Shown here piece after piece: positions 9,355 through 17,431 of a DNA stretch of 64,000 bases. Origin of the DNA: Microbacterium sp. MYb62 (GTDB lineage: Bacteria; Actinomycetota; Actinomycetes; Actinomycetales; Microbacteriaceae); NCBI RefSeq assembly GCF_002979475.1, contig NZ_PCOY01000004.1, positions 1 to 64,000 of the forward strand. The letters are read 5' to 3'. The notes beneath the pieces were generated by a model. That model searched no databases. It was not told the origin of the DNA and worked only from the letters and a program-made list of their open reading frames with translations. Within the stretch, counting starts at the first letter, position 1; every line of letters starts with the position of its first letter. The translations under genes were made by a program, and so were the position numbers.

Positions 9355-10605
9355 TTACTCGACGACCGCTTCGAGGTTCGACTGGACGGAGTCGAGGATC
9401 GCGTTCGGGTCGGCGGTCTTCAGCGACTCCAGCTGGGAGTTGAAGTCGGCGATGACGTCGGCGGTCCCCGCCTGGTTCGGCGGGAACTGCGCGTACTCCG
9501 CGCCGGCGAGGAAGGGCTCGAGCTCCGGGTACGCCGAGGTCCAGTCGGCGGCGGCGGATTTGATCGACGGCATCGGGCCGAAAGCCTCCGAGAACGCGAG
9601 CTGGCTGTCAGCGCTCGTCAGGTACTCGACCAGTTCGAGAGCGGCCTGCTGGTTCGGGCTGTCGGCGGCCATGCCCCAGCAGTTGGTGAACTGCAGTGTG
9701 CCCGCACCTCCGGGGCCCTCGGGGAGCGCGGAGACGGTGTATGCGAGGCTGCTGTAGTCGTTCGACAGCGCTCCGGTGATCCAGTTGCCCTCGATCACCA
9801 TCGCGGCGGACTGCTTGCCGAGAGCTTCTCCGCCCCAGCCGGCCCCGACATCCTTGGCGAAGGCGAACGTGCCGTCGGCGAGGTGCGACTTGACGTAGTC
9901 GAGCGCTTCGACGTTGGCAGGGTCGTCGGCGATGGCCTTGCCGTCGCTGACGAGGCCGCCGCCTGCCTGCGCCATGAAGGCGCCGACGCGCTGGTATTCC
10001 GCGCCGAAGGCGAGACCGACGTGGTCGGCAGTGGTGAGCTTCTGCGCCACGGCGGCCAGGTCGTCCCACGTCTTCGGCAGATCGGCGTCGGTGAGTCCGG
10101 CATCGGCCCACATCTGTGTGTTGATGATGAGGGACAGCGTCGAGAAGTCCTTCGGCGCGCAGTAGAACGTGCCGTCGACCGTGAAGTTCTCCACGAGCGA
10201 GGGGTAGAAGTCGTCCTTGTTGGCGAGCTGGTCGCCGTAGGCCTCGAGCGATCCGTTGGCGGCGTAGCCCGACGCCTGGTCGGTGGACAGGTAGAACAGG
10301 TCGGCCGGGTCTCCCGCGGCAAAGCCCTGCGACAGCTCCTGATCGAGGTTGCTGGCGACCTGGACCGTGACCTTCGTCCCGGAATCGGCCGACCAGAAGT
10401 CGACGGCGGACTGCACGGCCTCGGTCTCGGCATCGCCGGACGAGCCGATGAGCACCGTGAGCGCGTCGTCTGACGAGGTGAGGCCCTCGGCGTCAGCCTT
10501 CTGGTCGTCTCCGGCGAAACCGGAGCCGCAGCCGGTGAGCACGAGCGCGCCGGTGAGCAGCACCGCCCCGGTGCCGAAGACTGCGCGAGTGGTGTGCCGT
10601 GTCAT
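9355..10605 (-). CDS. sugar ABC transporter substrate-binding lipoprotein
   Basis: A 416-residue CUT1-family solute-binding protein. The signal peptide ends in the lipobox LTGC (about residues 22-25), so the mature protein is anchored outside the membrane by a lipidated cysteine. The body has the family-1 extracellular binding fold (DNLDQE-type acidic helices, GNWITGALSNDY in the hinge region). The ATG at 10605 follows a strong AAAGGAGAG ribosome site; an in-frame ATG at 10629 lacks one. First gene of the operon and presumably LacI-controlled. The ligand is not evident, but the linked glucosidase suggests an alpha-glucoside. Confidence 0.92.
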   Translation of the reverse strand: MTRHTTRAVFGTGAVLLTGALVLTGCGSGFAGDDQKADAEGLTSSDDALTVLIGSSGDAETEAVQSAVDFWSADSGTKVTVQVASNLDQELSQGFAAGDPADLFYLSTDQASGYAANGSLEAYGDQLANKDDFYPSLVENFTVDGTFYCAPKDFSTLSLIINTQMWADAGLTDADLPKTWDDLAAVAQKLTTADHVGLAFGAEYQRVGAFMAQAGGGLVSDGKAIADDPANVEALDYVKSHLADGTFAFAKDVGAGWGGEALGKQSAAMVIEGNWITGALSNDYSSLAYTVSALPEGPGGAGTLQFTNCWGMAADSPNQQAALELVEYLTSADSQLAFSEAFGPMPSIKSAAADWTSAYPELEPFLAGAEYAQFPPNQAGTADVIADFNSQLESLKTADPNAILDSVQSNLEAVVE

Positions 10606-10675
10606 GGTCTCTCTCCTTTGATGAGTCACTGCGGGCGACGGCCTCGGGGAGGGCCGTGCGGGATCAGCACAGAAA

Positions 10676-10689
10676 TTTGAACGATCAAA
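10676..10689. promoter_or_regulatory. probable LacI-family operator
   Basis: Near-perfect palindrome TTTGAACGATCAAA with a central CG, the hallmark of LacI/GalR operators. It lies in the 152-nt gap between the divergent binding-protein gene and the lacI-type gene, so one site could control both. Confidence 0.7.
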
Positions 10690-10757
10690 CTCTGCGTGGA
10701 ATAGGCTAAGCGGGAGTCGCGGGAAGTGTCAACCCGGGACGTGAAAGAGGAGGTGCG

Positions 10758-11762
10758 ATGGCGAAGGCGCCGACCGTCGAAGACGTCGCCGAGCGTGCAG
10801 GCGTCTCCCGGCAGACGGTCTCCAACGTGCTCAACACCCCGGACATCGTCCGCCCGGCGACCAGAGAGCGCGTCATCACGGCGATCCACGAACTCGGCTA
10901 CCGGCGGCACGCGGCGGCGCGACGGCTCCGTCTGCGCCGCAGCTCGACGATCGGCATCCGCCTCGATCCCTACGTCGGCGGGATCTCGGGCGTCGTCCTC
11001 GACCGGTTCGTGCATGCGATCACGGAGCGGGCGAGCGAGCGAGGAATGCGGATGCTGGTCTACGCCGCTCGCACGCGTGAGGAGGAGATCGCCAGACTCG
11101 CGGAACTCTGGGAGGGATCGGAGATCGATGCGGCGATCATCACCGGCACCTCGCGCGACGACCCGCGCGTTCGCAGCCTCGACCAGGACGGGCTGCCGTT
11201 CATCTCGTTCGGCCGACCGTGGGGCGAAGACGACATCGCCGACCCGCGCCATCTCTGGGTGGACGTCGACGGAGCGGAAGGAACGCGTGCAGCGACCGTG
11301 CATGCCCTCACCCGAGGTTCGCGGATCGCCTTCCTCGGCTGGCCGACGGGCTCCGGGACCGGTGACGACCGCGAGCGTGGCTGGCGTGAGGCGATGGCAG
11401 CGGCCGGTGCTCGGGGCACGCGGCTGACGGCGGAGGAGGGCGTACCGTTCGCGCGCGCGTGCATAGACGCGGCGCTCGCCGCCGGGTCTGTGCCGGATGC
11501 CGTCGTGTGCGCCAGCGACTCGCTCGCCGTCGGCGCGCTGCTCGCGATCGCCTCAGCGGGACTCACGCTGCCCGTGATCGGCTTCGACAACACGCCGACC
11601 GCCGAGGCGCTGGGCTTCTCGAGCGTCGAGCAGCGACCGGAGGATGTGGCGACGGCGATCCTCGAGCTCCTGATGGGCCCGACCGGGGAGATCGTGGCGC
11701 CGCGGACTCTGCAGGCCGGTTCAGCGCATGCGCTGATCACCCCGGAGCTGGTGGTCCGCTGA
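10758..11762 (+). CDS. LacI-family transcriptional regulator of the sugar operon
   Basis: A 334-residue repressor. The LacI helix-turn-helix is at residues 5-25 (TVEDVAERAGVSRQTVSNVL) with the hinge helix near residue 50-58 (AAARRLRLRRS). The periplasmic-binding-protein-like effector domain follows, ending in GFDNTPTAEALGFSSVEQ. AGGAGG precedes the ATG by 5 nt. Divergent from the sugar transporter and separated from it by the palindrome at 10676-10689; it probably senses the imported sugar or a breakdown product. Confidence 0.93.
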   Translation: MAKAPTVEDVAERAGVSRQTVSNVLNTPDIVRPATRERVITAIHELGYRRHAAARRLRLRRSSTIGIRLDPYVGGISGVVLDRFVHAITERASERGMRMLVYAARTREEEIARLAELWEGSEIDAAIITGTSRDDPRVRSLDQDGLPFISFGRPWGEDDIADPRHLWVDVDGAEGTRAATVHALTRGSRIAFLGWPTGSGTGDDRERGWREAMAAAGARGTRLTAEEGVPFARACIDAALAAGSVPDAVVCASDSLAVGALLAIASAGLTLPVIGFDNTPTAEALGFSSVEQRPEDVATAILELLMGPTGEIVAPRTLQAGSAHALITPELVVR

Positions 11763-11785
11763 CGCCGCCGTGAGAGCGTTCCGGC

Positions 11786-12703
11786 TCAGCGTCGCGACGC
11801 GAGGCCCGCGAGCAGCTCCAGCACGCACAGCGCGGCGAGGCGGACCGTGCGCGCATCGTCGGCATCGGCTGTCGCATCCACCTCGGCGAGATCGGCACTG
11901 GCCACGCGGGGATCCGCGGCGACGGCACGAGTCAGTGCACGCAGCTCCCACGCCTGCATGCCTCCCGGCACGCTCGCCGGGCAGCCGGGAGCAACGGAGC
12001 GGTCGCACACATCGACGTCGATGTCGAGATGGATGCGCGAGCCGATCCCGGCTCCGGCGACCTCGACCGCTTCCGCGACGACGTCCTCGACTCCGCGGTG
12101 GCGGAGTTCATCGAGGGTGATGACCCGGATGCCCCACTCGGCGGCGCGCCGCGCGTAGGCGGCGGAGTTCGCGAAGTCGGCGATGCCGATCTGCACGATC
12201 CGCGCCGGGTCGATCCGGGCTGTGCGCAGCGACGATGCGGCGGGGGCGTCTTCGACGAGGCGCCGCACAGGCGTTCCGTTGGAGACGCCGTCGCGCAGAT
12301 CGAAGTGCGCATCGAAGGTGATCAATCCCGTGGCCTCGGACCCGAGTGCGACCGGGTAGGTGAGGGAGTTGTCACCGCCGAGCGCGATCACGAGATCCGT
12401 CGCGGCCGTCAGCTCGCGCACGCGGGAGATGACCCTCGCCTCTCCGTCGGAACCGTCGGGATCGGTCACGTCGCCGGCGTCGGTGATGTGCAGCACCTCG
12501 TTCAGCTCCACCGCGGGCGGACCCATCACCGTCGTTCCATAGCGCGGGAGCGCCTCGCGGATCGCCGCCGGAGTCGCGTGCGCCCCGGTCGGCGAGAGCG
12601 AGGTGCGCCACGTCGGCACCCCGAGCAGCACCGCGTCGGCGGTTCCGCCGAAGGCGGGCCAGGAACCGGCGCGCGGCCAGAGCGGATCGTGTGCGAGTGC
12701 CAT
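11786..12703 (-). CDS. hutG: formimidoylglutamase (arginase-fold)
   Basis: Ureohydrolase-family protein of 305 residues. The manganese segments DAHFD (131-135) and DIDVDVCD (227-234) are seen. The usual GGDH segment reads GGDN (109-112), so one expected histidine ligand is asparagine. The family includes arginase, agmatinase and HutG; linkage to hutHUI 6 kb away and the lack of any other fourth Hut enzyme in the window favour formimidoylglutamate to glutamate plus formamide. This assignment is an inference. It sits 1 nt after the DUF445 gene and ends 23 nt from the convergent lacI-type gene. Confidence 0.75.
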   Translation of the reverse strand: MALAHDPLWPRAGSWPAFGGTADAVLLGVPTWRTSLSPTGAHATPAAIREALPRYGTTVMGPPAVELNEVLHITDAGDVTDPDGSDGEARVISRVRELTAATDLVIALGGDNSLTYPVALGSEATGLITFDAHFDLRDGVSNGTPVRRLVEDAPAASSLRTARIDPARIVQIGIADFANSAAYARRAAEWGIRVITLDELRHRGVEDVVAEAVEVAGAGIGSRIHLDIDVDVCDRSVAPGCPASVPGGMQAWELRALTRAVAADPRVASADLAEVDATADADDARTVRLAALCVLELLAGLASRR

Positions 12704-12704
12704 G

Positions 12705-13982
12705 TCAGACTCCGGGGATCAGTGCGTGGGCGATCGTGAAGATGGCGAGGCCGGCCAGGGCGCCGACGAACGTGCCGTTCAGGCGGATGTATTGCAGGTC
12801 GCGGCCGACCATGAGCTCGATCTTCTCAGTCGTCTCGGCCGGATCCCAGCGCTCGACGGTGTCGGTGATGATCGAGGCGATGTCGTGTCGGTAGCGGTCG
12901 ACCAGGAAGACCGCCGCGTCCGACACCCAGGTGTCCACGCGGTGCTGGAGCGCCGCGTCCGTCGTCAGGCGCTCGCCGACCTCCTGCAGGGCCTGCACGG
13001 CTCGGCGGCGCAGACCGCTCTCGGGGTCGGCGAGGGCGGTGAGCAGACCGTTCTTCGCCGTGTTCCACGCCTCGGCAGCGAGGGCGCCGACCCGCGGGCT
13101 GTCGAACAGCGAGGCCTTGGCGTTCTCGAGCTTCGCGCGCGTCGCCGGATCGTTCTGCAGGCTGTCGGCGAGACGCGCCAGATAGCCGTCGACCGCGAGG
13201 CGCGCCGGGTGACGGGGGTCGGCCTGCACGGCATGGACGAACTTGACCGCCTCGTGGTACACGGTGTCGTCGACGAAGCGATGGGCCAGTTTCGGCACCC
13301 AGCCGGGAAGGCGACGCGAGACGAGTCCGGTGAACGACGCGGCATTCGCGTCCAGCCAGCGGGCGATGCTGTCGGCGGCGAGATCGACGGCACCGTGATG
13401 CGCGTCCGCCTCGACGATCTTCTCGAGCCAGGCGCCGGCGGGCGGCCCCCATTCGGGATCGACCAGGTGCTCACGGGCGAGGTCGGTGATCAGGTCGCGC
13501 ACATCGTCGTCGCTCAGTGCGTTGAGCACCGCCGTGGCGATCGTCGCGCCTTCGGCCCCGACCCGCTCCGCGTGAGGTGCCTCGCGCAGCCACTCACCCG
13601 CGCGCAGGGCGATCCGCGTGCTCGACAGCTTGGTGCGAACGACCTCGGCGGCGAGGAAGTTCGTCTCGACGAACTCGCCGAGCGTGCGGCCGATCTCGTC
13701 CTTGCGGTTCGGGATGATCGCGGTGTGCGGGATGGGCAATCCGAGGGGGCGGCGGAAGAGCGCGGTCACCGCGAACCAGTCCGCGAGCGCGCCCACCATG
13801 CCGCCCTCGGCCGCGGCACGGACATAGCCGAGCCAGCCGATCCGCTGCTGGAACGCGAAGGCGATCACGAAGACGAGGGCCATGAACACCAGCGCTCCGA
13901 GCGCCACGGCCTTCATGCGTCGGAGCGCGCGGAGCCGCTCCTGATCGGCGGGCGAGAGCTGCGTCATCGGTGTTCGCGGCAT
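12705..13982 (-). CDS. DUF445-family membrane-anchored protein
   Basis: A 425-residue protein of the DUF445 family. One or two transmembrane helices near residues 28-50 (VALGALVFMALVFVIAFAF) precede the conserved AEGGMVGALADWFAVTALFRRPLG segment and a long helical, probably coiled region; a second hydrophobic helix closes the C-terminus (FVGALAGLAIFTIAHALI). The ATG has an AAAGGA site 7 nt upstream. It ends 1 nt before hutG, so the two may share a transcript, though no functional link is known. Its biochemical role is unknown. Confidence 0.85.
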   Translation of the reverse strand: MPRTPMTQLSPADQERLRALRRMKAVALGALVFMALVFVIAFAFQQRIGWLGYVRAAAEGGMVGALADWFAVTALFRRPLGLPIPHTAIIPNRKDEIGRTLGEFVETNFLAAEVVRTKLSSTRIALRAGEWLREAPHAERVGAEGATIATAVLNALSDDDVRDLITDLAREHLVDPEWGPPAGAWLEKIVEADAHHGAVDLAADSIARWLDANAASFTGLVSRRLPGWVPKLAHRFVDDTVYHEAVKFVHAVQADPRHPARLAVDGYLARLADSLQNDPATRAKLENAKASLFDSPRVGALAAEAWNTAKNGLLTALADPESGLRRRAVQALQEVGERLTTDAALQHRVDTWVSDAAVFLVDRYRHDIASIITDTVERWDPAETTEKIELMVGRDLQYIRLNGTFVGALAGLAIFTIAHALIPGV

Positions 13983-14075
13983 GACGTCATCCTTTCACGC
14001 CGCCGCACGGGCGGTACCGGCTGAGGCGCGCGCGTCGTCTCGGCGGTCAGACAGCCAGGGAGCCCACAGGGCGAG

Positions 14076-14081
14076 TACCCT
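14076..14081 (+). promoter_or_regulatory. -10 box TACCCT of a leaderless promoter
   Basis: TACCCT lies 6 nt before the GTG of the metal regulator gene, with no ribosome site in between. This fits a -10 element for transcription starting at the start codon. Confidence 0.5.
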
Positions 14082-14087
14082 CGAGAG

Positions 14088-14360
14088 GTGATCGAAGACA
14101 TCAAGAAGCGGGCTCTGCACCGCACCAGCATCCTCGAGGGTCAGATGCGCGGCGTCGCGCGGATGATCGAGAACGAGGAGTACTGCATGGACATCATCAC
14201 GCAGTCACGGGCCATCCAGCGCTCTCTCGAGTCACTGAACCGGCTGCTGCTCGAGAACCATCTGCAGACGCACGTCACCCACATGTTCGAGGAGGGCGGC
14301 GACGAACGGGACAAGGCCGTCGTCGAACTCCTCAAGGCGTTCGACTTCGACCGCAAGTAG
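14088..14360 (+). CDS. CsoR/RcnR-family metal-sensing repressor
   Basis: A 90-residue all-helical repressor of the DUF156 family (CsoR, RcnR, FrmR, InrS). The family core (RRxxRIxGQxxGIxRMIE type) is seen as HRTSILEGQMRGVARMIENEEYC. Candidate ligands are Cys33, His58 and His62. Cys-His-His is the pattern of the Ni/Co sensor RcnR rather than the Cys-His-Cys of copper sensors. It has a GTG start and is divergent from the DUF445 gene. No metal exporter is adjacent, so the regulated gene may be elsewhere or be the gene itself. Confidence 0.85.
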   Translation: MIEDIKKRALHRTSILEGQMRGVARMIENEEYCMDIITQSRAIQRSLESLNRLLLENHLQTHVTHMFEEGGDERDKAVVELLKAFDFDRK

Positions 14361-14370
14361 GCGACTCGAC

Positions 14371-14402
14371 GCAGCGCCCCGACGGAGCGGTCGAGGCGCT
14401 GC
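14371..14402. terminator. hairpin after the metal regulator gene
   Basis: GCAGCGCC (14371-14378) pairs with GGCGCTGC (14395-14402), loop 16 nt, 10 nt after the stop codon. There is no T-run; a possible terminator or mRNA 3' end structure. Confidence 0.4.
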
Positions 14403-14537
14403 GCGCGGAGAGTCGCCGGCCGCCGTCGAAGACCTCATCGTCCTCGGCGTCGTATCCCCAGGCCTGCGGTCGCCGTGAGAACCGCCCGAGAGTGCGTACT
14501 CCTCTTCCGTACCTGACCTGCGTCCGCGAGTGCGCTC

Positions 14538-14891
14538 TCAGAGGGTGAAGACCAGGAACCCCGCGACGAGGGCAGCGATCGAGCACGCGAGAGCGAGGGC
14601 GCTGACGACGTAGGCGGCGGCACGCCCCCCGCGCGAGTCGTGCACGCGGCTCGACAGCCCGAGGCACACGCCGCCCCCGGCGACGCCGACGAGCGCGAAC
14701 CCCGCGCTCAGGAACCACATCGAGAAGACGGGCATCCCCTCGACGAGTTCCCCTCGCATGCCCACGGCGAGCTGGGCGGCCAGGGTGACCAGCGCCCACG
14801 CGACGAGCGCCGCGAAGGACGACGCGATCGACCACCCGACGACGACGATCGCCCCGAACGTCGTCCGCGGCGGGTAATAAGCCTGGGCCAT
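14538..14891 (-). CDS. small membrane protein of unknown function
   Basis: A 117-residue hydrophobic protein with three or four predicted transmembrane helices (GAIVVVGWSIASSFAALVAWALV, FSMWFLSAGFALVGVAGGGVCLG, AAAYVVSALALACSIAALVAGFLV). The N-terminus YYPPRTT is short and cytosolic. It is convergent with the metal regulator gene. A TAGGCT box 7 nt before the ATG indicates a leaderless transcript. I do not recognise the family. Confidence 0.7.
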   Translation of the reverse strand: MAQAYYPPRTTFGAIVVVGWSIASSFAALVAWALVTLAAQLAVGMRGELVEGMPVFSMWFLSAGFALVGVAGGGVCLGLSSRVHDSRGGRAAAYVVSALALACSIAALVAGFLVFTL

Positions 14892-14898
14892 GCGGACG

Positions 14899-14904
14899 AG
14901 CCTA
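14899..14904 (-). promoter_or_regulatory. -10 box TAGGCT of a leaderless promoter
   Basis: On the minus strand TAGGCT stands 7 nt before the ATG of the 117-residue membrane protein gene. Confidence 0.5.
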
Positions 14905-14986
14905 CGGAGCGGGACCGCCTCGCGGTGTCACGATCTGGTCTCGTCCGGTTTCGTGCGGAAGGGCACAATCGGTCGCGAGGTGAAGG

Positions 14987-15011
14987 ATCGACAACGGATA
15001 TCGTTGTCGAT
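14987..15011. promoter_or_regulatory. palindromic operator candidate upstream of the polyamine transporter
   Basis: Ten-bp perfect arms (ATCGACAACG and CGTTGTCGAT) around GATAT. It lies 85 nt before the ATPase gene and upstream of a plausible promoter (TTCAGC at 15011-15016, 19 nt, TATACC at 15036-15041). The regulator is not identified. Confidence 0.6.
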
Positions 15012-15095
15012 TCAGCAGGAGACTTCCGATTTCGCTATACCTGGCGCAGTTCCTGTGCCAGACTCGCGGCAAGCGAATCTCAATGGGGAGGCTCC

Positions 15096-16256
15096 ATGCC
15101 CGACACCACCCGAACGTCGACGGCGACGATCGACGCACCCACCATCACCGGTGCGGTCCGCCTCGACGGTGTGACCAAGCGATACGGCACCGCCACCGCG
15201 GTCGACGACCTGAGCCTCGATGTGCAACCGGGGGAGTTCCTCTCCCTCCTCGGCCCGTCCGGCTGCGGCAAGACGACCACGCTGCGCATGATCGCGGGCT
15301 TCGAGTATCCGGATGCGGGGGACATCCTCATCTCCGGCCGGAGCGTCCTGAACCTCCCGCCCTACCGGCGCGAGGTCAACACGGTGTTCCAGGCGTACGC
15401 CCTGTTCCCGCACCTCACGGTCGCCGAGAACGTCGCGTACGGCCTGCAGCAGCGGCGCGTGCCCAAGGCCGAGCAGCGCGAGCGCGTGAGCGAGGCACTC
15501 GACATGGTGCAGCTGCGGGCCTTCGCCGACCGCAAGCCGACGCAGCTCTCCGGTGGTCAGCAGCAGCGCATCGCGCTGTCTCGGGCGCTCATCAACCGGC
15601 CGAGCGTGCTCCTGCTCGACGAGCCGCTCGCGGCATTGGACCGGCAGCTGCGCGAGGAGATGCAGCTCGAGTTGAAGCTGCTGCAGGCACGACTCGGCAC
15701 GACCTTCGTGTTCGTGACCCACGATCAGGCCGAGGCGCTGTCGATGAGCGATCGGATCGCCGTGATGCGTGCGGGGCGGATCGAGCAGCTCGATGCGCCG
15801 GACACCATCTACGCGGAACCCGCGTCAGCGTACGTCGCGTCGTTCATCGGCCAGCAGAACTTCGTGCACGGCACGGTTCGTGCAGACGGGGACGCGGTCG
15901 ACACGTCCATCGGGGTGATCTCCGGGCGCTGGGGCGGGGAGAAGGTCGCTGCGGGGCAGCCGGCCGTCGCTGCGATCCGCCCTGAGCACGTCCGGTTGGA
16001 GCGAGGCCAGGGAACAGGCGTTCCCGGGCGGGTGCTCGGCGTCTCCCACCTCGGCGAGACCCTGCAGGTGGCCGTCCGCATCGGTGAGGACGCGACCTTC
16101 CTCTCGAGAATGCCGGCGCCGACCGCACCCCGGGTGGGTGTCGACGACGAGGTCCGGTGCGTCTGGAGTGCCGTGGACGCACGCCTGTTCGCGGCCGACG
16201 GAATCCCGACCACCGCGACGCACGTGATCACCCTCCCCAAGGGCGGCGGTCGATGA
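15096..16256 (+). CDS. potA: spermidine/putrescine-type ABC transporter ATPase
   Basis: A 386-residue ATPase of the polyamine/iron/thiamine uptake family. Walker A is GPSGCGKTT (about residues 51-59), the Q-loop is VFQAYALFPH, the signature is LSGGQQQR, Walker B is LLLDEPLAALD, and the switch is VTHDQAEA. A C-terminal TOBE-type regulatory domain (IRPEHVRL onward) fits PotA. GGGGAG precedes the ATG at 15096. It overlaps the binding-protein gene by 4 nt. First gene of an operon running to 20853. Confidence 0.93.
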   Translation: MPDTTRTSTATIDAPTITGAVRLDGVTKRYGTATAVDDLSLDVQPGEFLSLLGPSGCGKTTTLRMIAGFEYPDAGDILISGRSVLNLPPYRREVNTVFQAYALFPHLTVAENVAYGLQQRRVPKAEQRERVSEALDMVQLRAFADRKPTQLSGGQQQRIALSRALINRPSVLLLDEPLAALDRQLREEMQLELKLLQARLGTTFVFVTHDQAEALSMSDRIAVMRAGRIEQLDAPDTIYAEPASAYVASFIGQQNFVHGTVRADGDAVDTSIGVISGRWGGEKVAAGQPAVAAIRPEHVRLERGQGTGVPGRVLGVSHLGETLQVAVRIGEDATFLSRMPAPTAPRVGVDDEVRCVWSAVDARLFAADGIPTTATHVITLPKGGGR

Positions 16257-17431
16257 GGGGCACTCCTCCGGTGCGCGTCCTCGCGCACCGGAGCGCCGCA
16301 CGGGTGATCCGCACCGAGCTGACCCGCCGCGGCTTCCTCGCCACTGCCATCATGGCGGGCGGCGCGGTCGTGCTCAGCGCCTGCACACCGGGGCAGAACG
16401 CCGCCGCCGTGCACGCCAAGGGCGGCCCGCTCGAGGACAAGCTCTCCATCTACAGCTGGGGCGACTACGACGCCCCCGAGGTGCTCGAGCAGTTCACGGC
16501 CGAGAGCGGCCCGCGCATCGTGCTCGATGCCTTCAACTCGAACGAGGAGCTGATCGCCAAGCTCGTCGCGGCGCGCGGCACTTCGGGATACGACATCGTG
16601 GTGCCGACCGGGGTGTTCGTCGGGCCGATGGCCGAGAACGGGCTCCTGCAGAAGTTCAACCTCGATCTGCTGCCGAACATGAAGCACGTGGCACCCGAGT
16701 TCCGCGGACGCTCGTGGGACCCGGGCAACGAGTACTCGGTGTGCAAGGCCTGGGGAACCACCGGGTTCGTGTACGACAAGAGGGTGATCTCGCGGGAGCT
16801 CACGACCTGGAACGACTTCATCGACGCCGCACAGAACGAGGCCTCCGGCTCGACCTCCGTGCTCGACGACCCTGCGCCGCTGTTGGGCATCTACTTCTGG
16901 GCGAACGGCATCGACTGGACCACCACGGATCCCGACGACCTCGACGCGGTCGAGAAGTTCCTCGTGGAGGATCTGGCCCCGCACGTCTCGGCGTTCGACT
17001 CCTATCCCGGTGGATCATCCATCCCGCAGGCCTCGCATGCCCTGCTCCAGTCCTACAACGGCGACGCGCGTCTCGGCATCTTCGAGTCCGACGATCCCGA
17101 CCGCTGGCAGTGGGTGCTGGGGAGTCCCGCGACCGAGCTGTGGATGGACAACTGGGCGATCGCCGCCGGTGCGCCGCACCCCGAGGCGGCGCACGCGTTC
17201 ATCGACTTCGTGCTGCAGCCCGACGTGCAGCTCGCGCAGGTCGACTACATCGGATACGACACCGGTATCTCGGGCATCCGCGACGAGGCGGAGGCCGCGG
17301 GGCTCGAGCGGCTCGACATGGTGTTCTTCGACGAGGAGCAGGTGGCCACGATGCATGAGGGAAAGCTGACGGAAGCGCAGGATCGCGTCGTCTCGATCTG
17401 GAACTCGATGAAGGCGGCCGCCGGTGCCTAA
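16253..17431 (+). CDS. potD: polyamine-type ABC substrate-binding lipoprotein with Tat signal
   Basis: A 392-residue solute-binding protein. The export signal contains the twin-arginine motif TRRGFLATA near residues 24-32 and ends in the lipobox LSAC, so it is likely folded in the cytosol, exported by Tat and lipidated. The mature part begins with the PotD-like SIYSWGDYDAPEVLEQF, and the ligand region contains NSNEELIAKL. The specific ligand (putrescine, spermidine or another cation) cannot be fixed. ATG overlaps the ATPase stop; the end overlaps the permease start by 8 nt. Confidence 0.9.
   Translation: MRGTPPVRVLAHRSAARVIRTELTRRGFLATAIMAGGAVVLSACTPGQNAAAVHAKGGPLEDKLSIYSWGDYDAPEVLEQFTAESGPRIVLDAFNSNEELIAKLVAARGTSGYDIVVPTGVFVGPMAENGLLQKFNLDLLPNMKHVAPEFRGRSWDPGNEYSVCKAWGTTGFVYDKRVISRELTTWNDFIDAAQNEASGSTSVLDDPAPLLGIYFWANGIDWTTTDPDDLDAVEKFLVEDLAPHVSAFDSYPGGSSIPQASHALLQSYNGDARLGIFESDDPDRWQWVLGSPATELWMDNWAIAAGAPHPEAAHAFIDFVLQPDVQLAQVDYIGYDTGISGIRDEAEAAGLERLDMVFFDEEQVATMHEGKLTEAQDRVVSIWNSMKAAAGA

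Noticed and set aside
14332..14835. Minus-strand ORF of 167 codons over the regulator end and membrane protein
   Set aside because: Very Arg-rich composition and no ribosome site; it overlaps two better-supported genes.
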